Of a stretch of DNA of 64,000 nt, positions 63,637-64,000 are shown one piece after another. The notes below the pieces were generated by a model. It saw only the letters and a program-made list of their open reading frames with translations. It was not told the origin of the DNA and ran no database searches. Source of the stretch: Curtobacterium sp. MCPF17_052 (GTDB lineage: Bacteria; Actinomycetota; Actinomycetes; Actinomycetales; Microbacteriaceae); assembly GCF_003234085.1 (NCBI RefSeq), contig NZ_QKSD01000010.1:62001-126000 (forward strand). The letters run 5' to 3'. A program made the translations under genes and the position numbers. Every line of letters starts with the position of its first letter. Position 1 is the first letter of the stretch.

Positions 63637-64000
63637 GTGCAGTCCGAGCGTACAGCGCGCCTGGTGCGGCTCGCTCGTGCGGACATCGGCATGAGCCTGG
63701 ACGCGTTGGCTCGTGCGGTCCGCCTGTCCGCATCGACGCTCGCGGCGTACGAAGCCGGCACCGCAGTACCCGATCCGCAGACGCTCGGGATGGTCGCCGC
63801 TGCGACGGAGATGCGGCCGAGCATCCCGCTCGCCGTCCATTCGGACGACATCCGAGTCGAGGCAACGCGTCACCGTCTGCGGGACGTGCGAGTGTTCGGG
63901 TCTGTCGTCCGCGGAGCGGACACCGCCGGGAGCGATATCGACCTCCTCGTCAGGACCGAGCCCGGCGCGGACCTGTTCGACCTGGCCGGCTTCGTCGTCG
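63637..64000 (+). CDS. Xre HTH - MNT-type nucleotidyltransferase fusion (partial)
   Basis: First 121 residues only; continues past the window. Residues 8-60 are an Xre HTH (LVRLARADIGMSLDALARAV, RLSASTLAAYEAGTAVPDPQ). Residues about 90-110 are the minimal nucleotidyltransferase signature RVFGSVVRGADTAGSDIDLL (GS-x9-D-x-D). GAGGAGG (63626-63632) is just ahead of GTG 63637. In MNT-HEPN toxin-antitoxin systems the MNT is the antitoxin; a HEPN partner may lie beyond 64000. Confidence 0.88.
   Translation, partial: MQSERTARLVRLARADIGMSLDALARAVRLSASTLAAYEAGTAVPDPQTLGMVAAATEMRPSIPLAVHSDDIRVEATRHRLRDVRVFGSVVRGADTAGSDIDLLVRTEPGADLFDLAGFVV

Overview
The window is a very GC-rich (about 70% by eye), gene-dense actinobacterial chromosome segment. 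It uses many GTG starts, and many genes have a TANNNT hexamer 6-7 nt before the start codon, which is the layout of leaderless transcripts. Gene content (DUF3107, DUF3117, mycothiol deacetylase, AdnA-type helicase, FdxA, FBP-domain protein) and gene order recall mycobacterial core regions. The repertoire fits Microbacteriaceae, perhaps Curtobacterium or a relative. That taxonomic call is inference; no rRNA or tRNA was recognised.

Layout. 1-5.6 kb: an AdnA-like helicase-nuclease (cut by the window edge), DUF3107, a small membrane protein, a ferritin-like protein and a DEAD-box RNA helicase. 5.8-16.9 kb: PHP phosphoesterase, aminopeptidase P, GNAT, a general-stress membrane protein with a Gln/Gly tail, an MgtE_N/CBS - DUF1003 - Mrp operon, TatB, a methyltransferase, a small AAA ATPase, DUF3117 and a GT-C glycosyltransferase. 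17-28.3 kb: lysine/DAP genes dapE and dapD (divergent) and dapC with fdxA, citrate synthase, an MshB-like deacetylase, a lipoprotein, an M20 amidohydrolase and TypA. Between dapD and gltA lies about 1 kb without genes, built largely of repeats, including 2.4 copies of a 150-bp tandem unit.

28.5-32.7 kb is accessory: a CPBP protease homologue, then a DUF1023-type alpha/beta hydrolase with a helical N-terminus, translationally coupled to two paralogous lipoproteins and the wreck of a third. This resembles an effector followed by an array of protective genes. 32.8-45.9 kb holds two oligopeptide ABC transporters, each with a solute-binding lipoprotein, two permeases and a fused double ATPase, separated by a peroxiredoxin and a PH-domain membrane protein. 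46.2-51 kb is the glycine cleavage operon gcvT-gcvH-gcvP behind a tandem glycine riboswitch. 51-58.8 kb carries a BlaI/M56 pair, an FBP (EF-G-binding-like) protein, LysR and GNAT genes, an SDR, a HicA-like toxin-antitoxin pair with a lone antitoxin-like paralogue, an aminotransferase and a PEP-mutase family lyase.

58.9-61.7 kb is the most striking locus. A sortase-type (LAFTG) surface protein carrying a cohesin domain is followed by a secreted amidase carrying a dockerin, which suggests a two-gene, non-cellulosomal system for showing an enzyme on the cell surface. The window ends with an HD-domain protein, two unknown small proteins and the start of an Xre-nucleotidyltransferase fusion.
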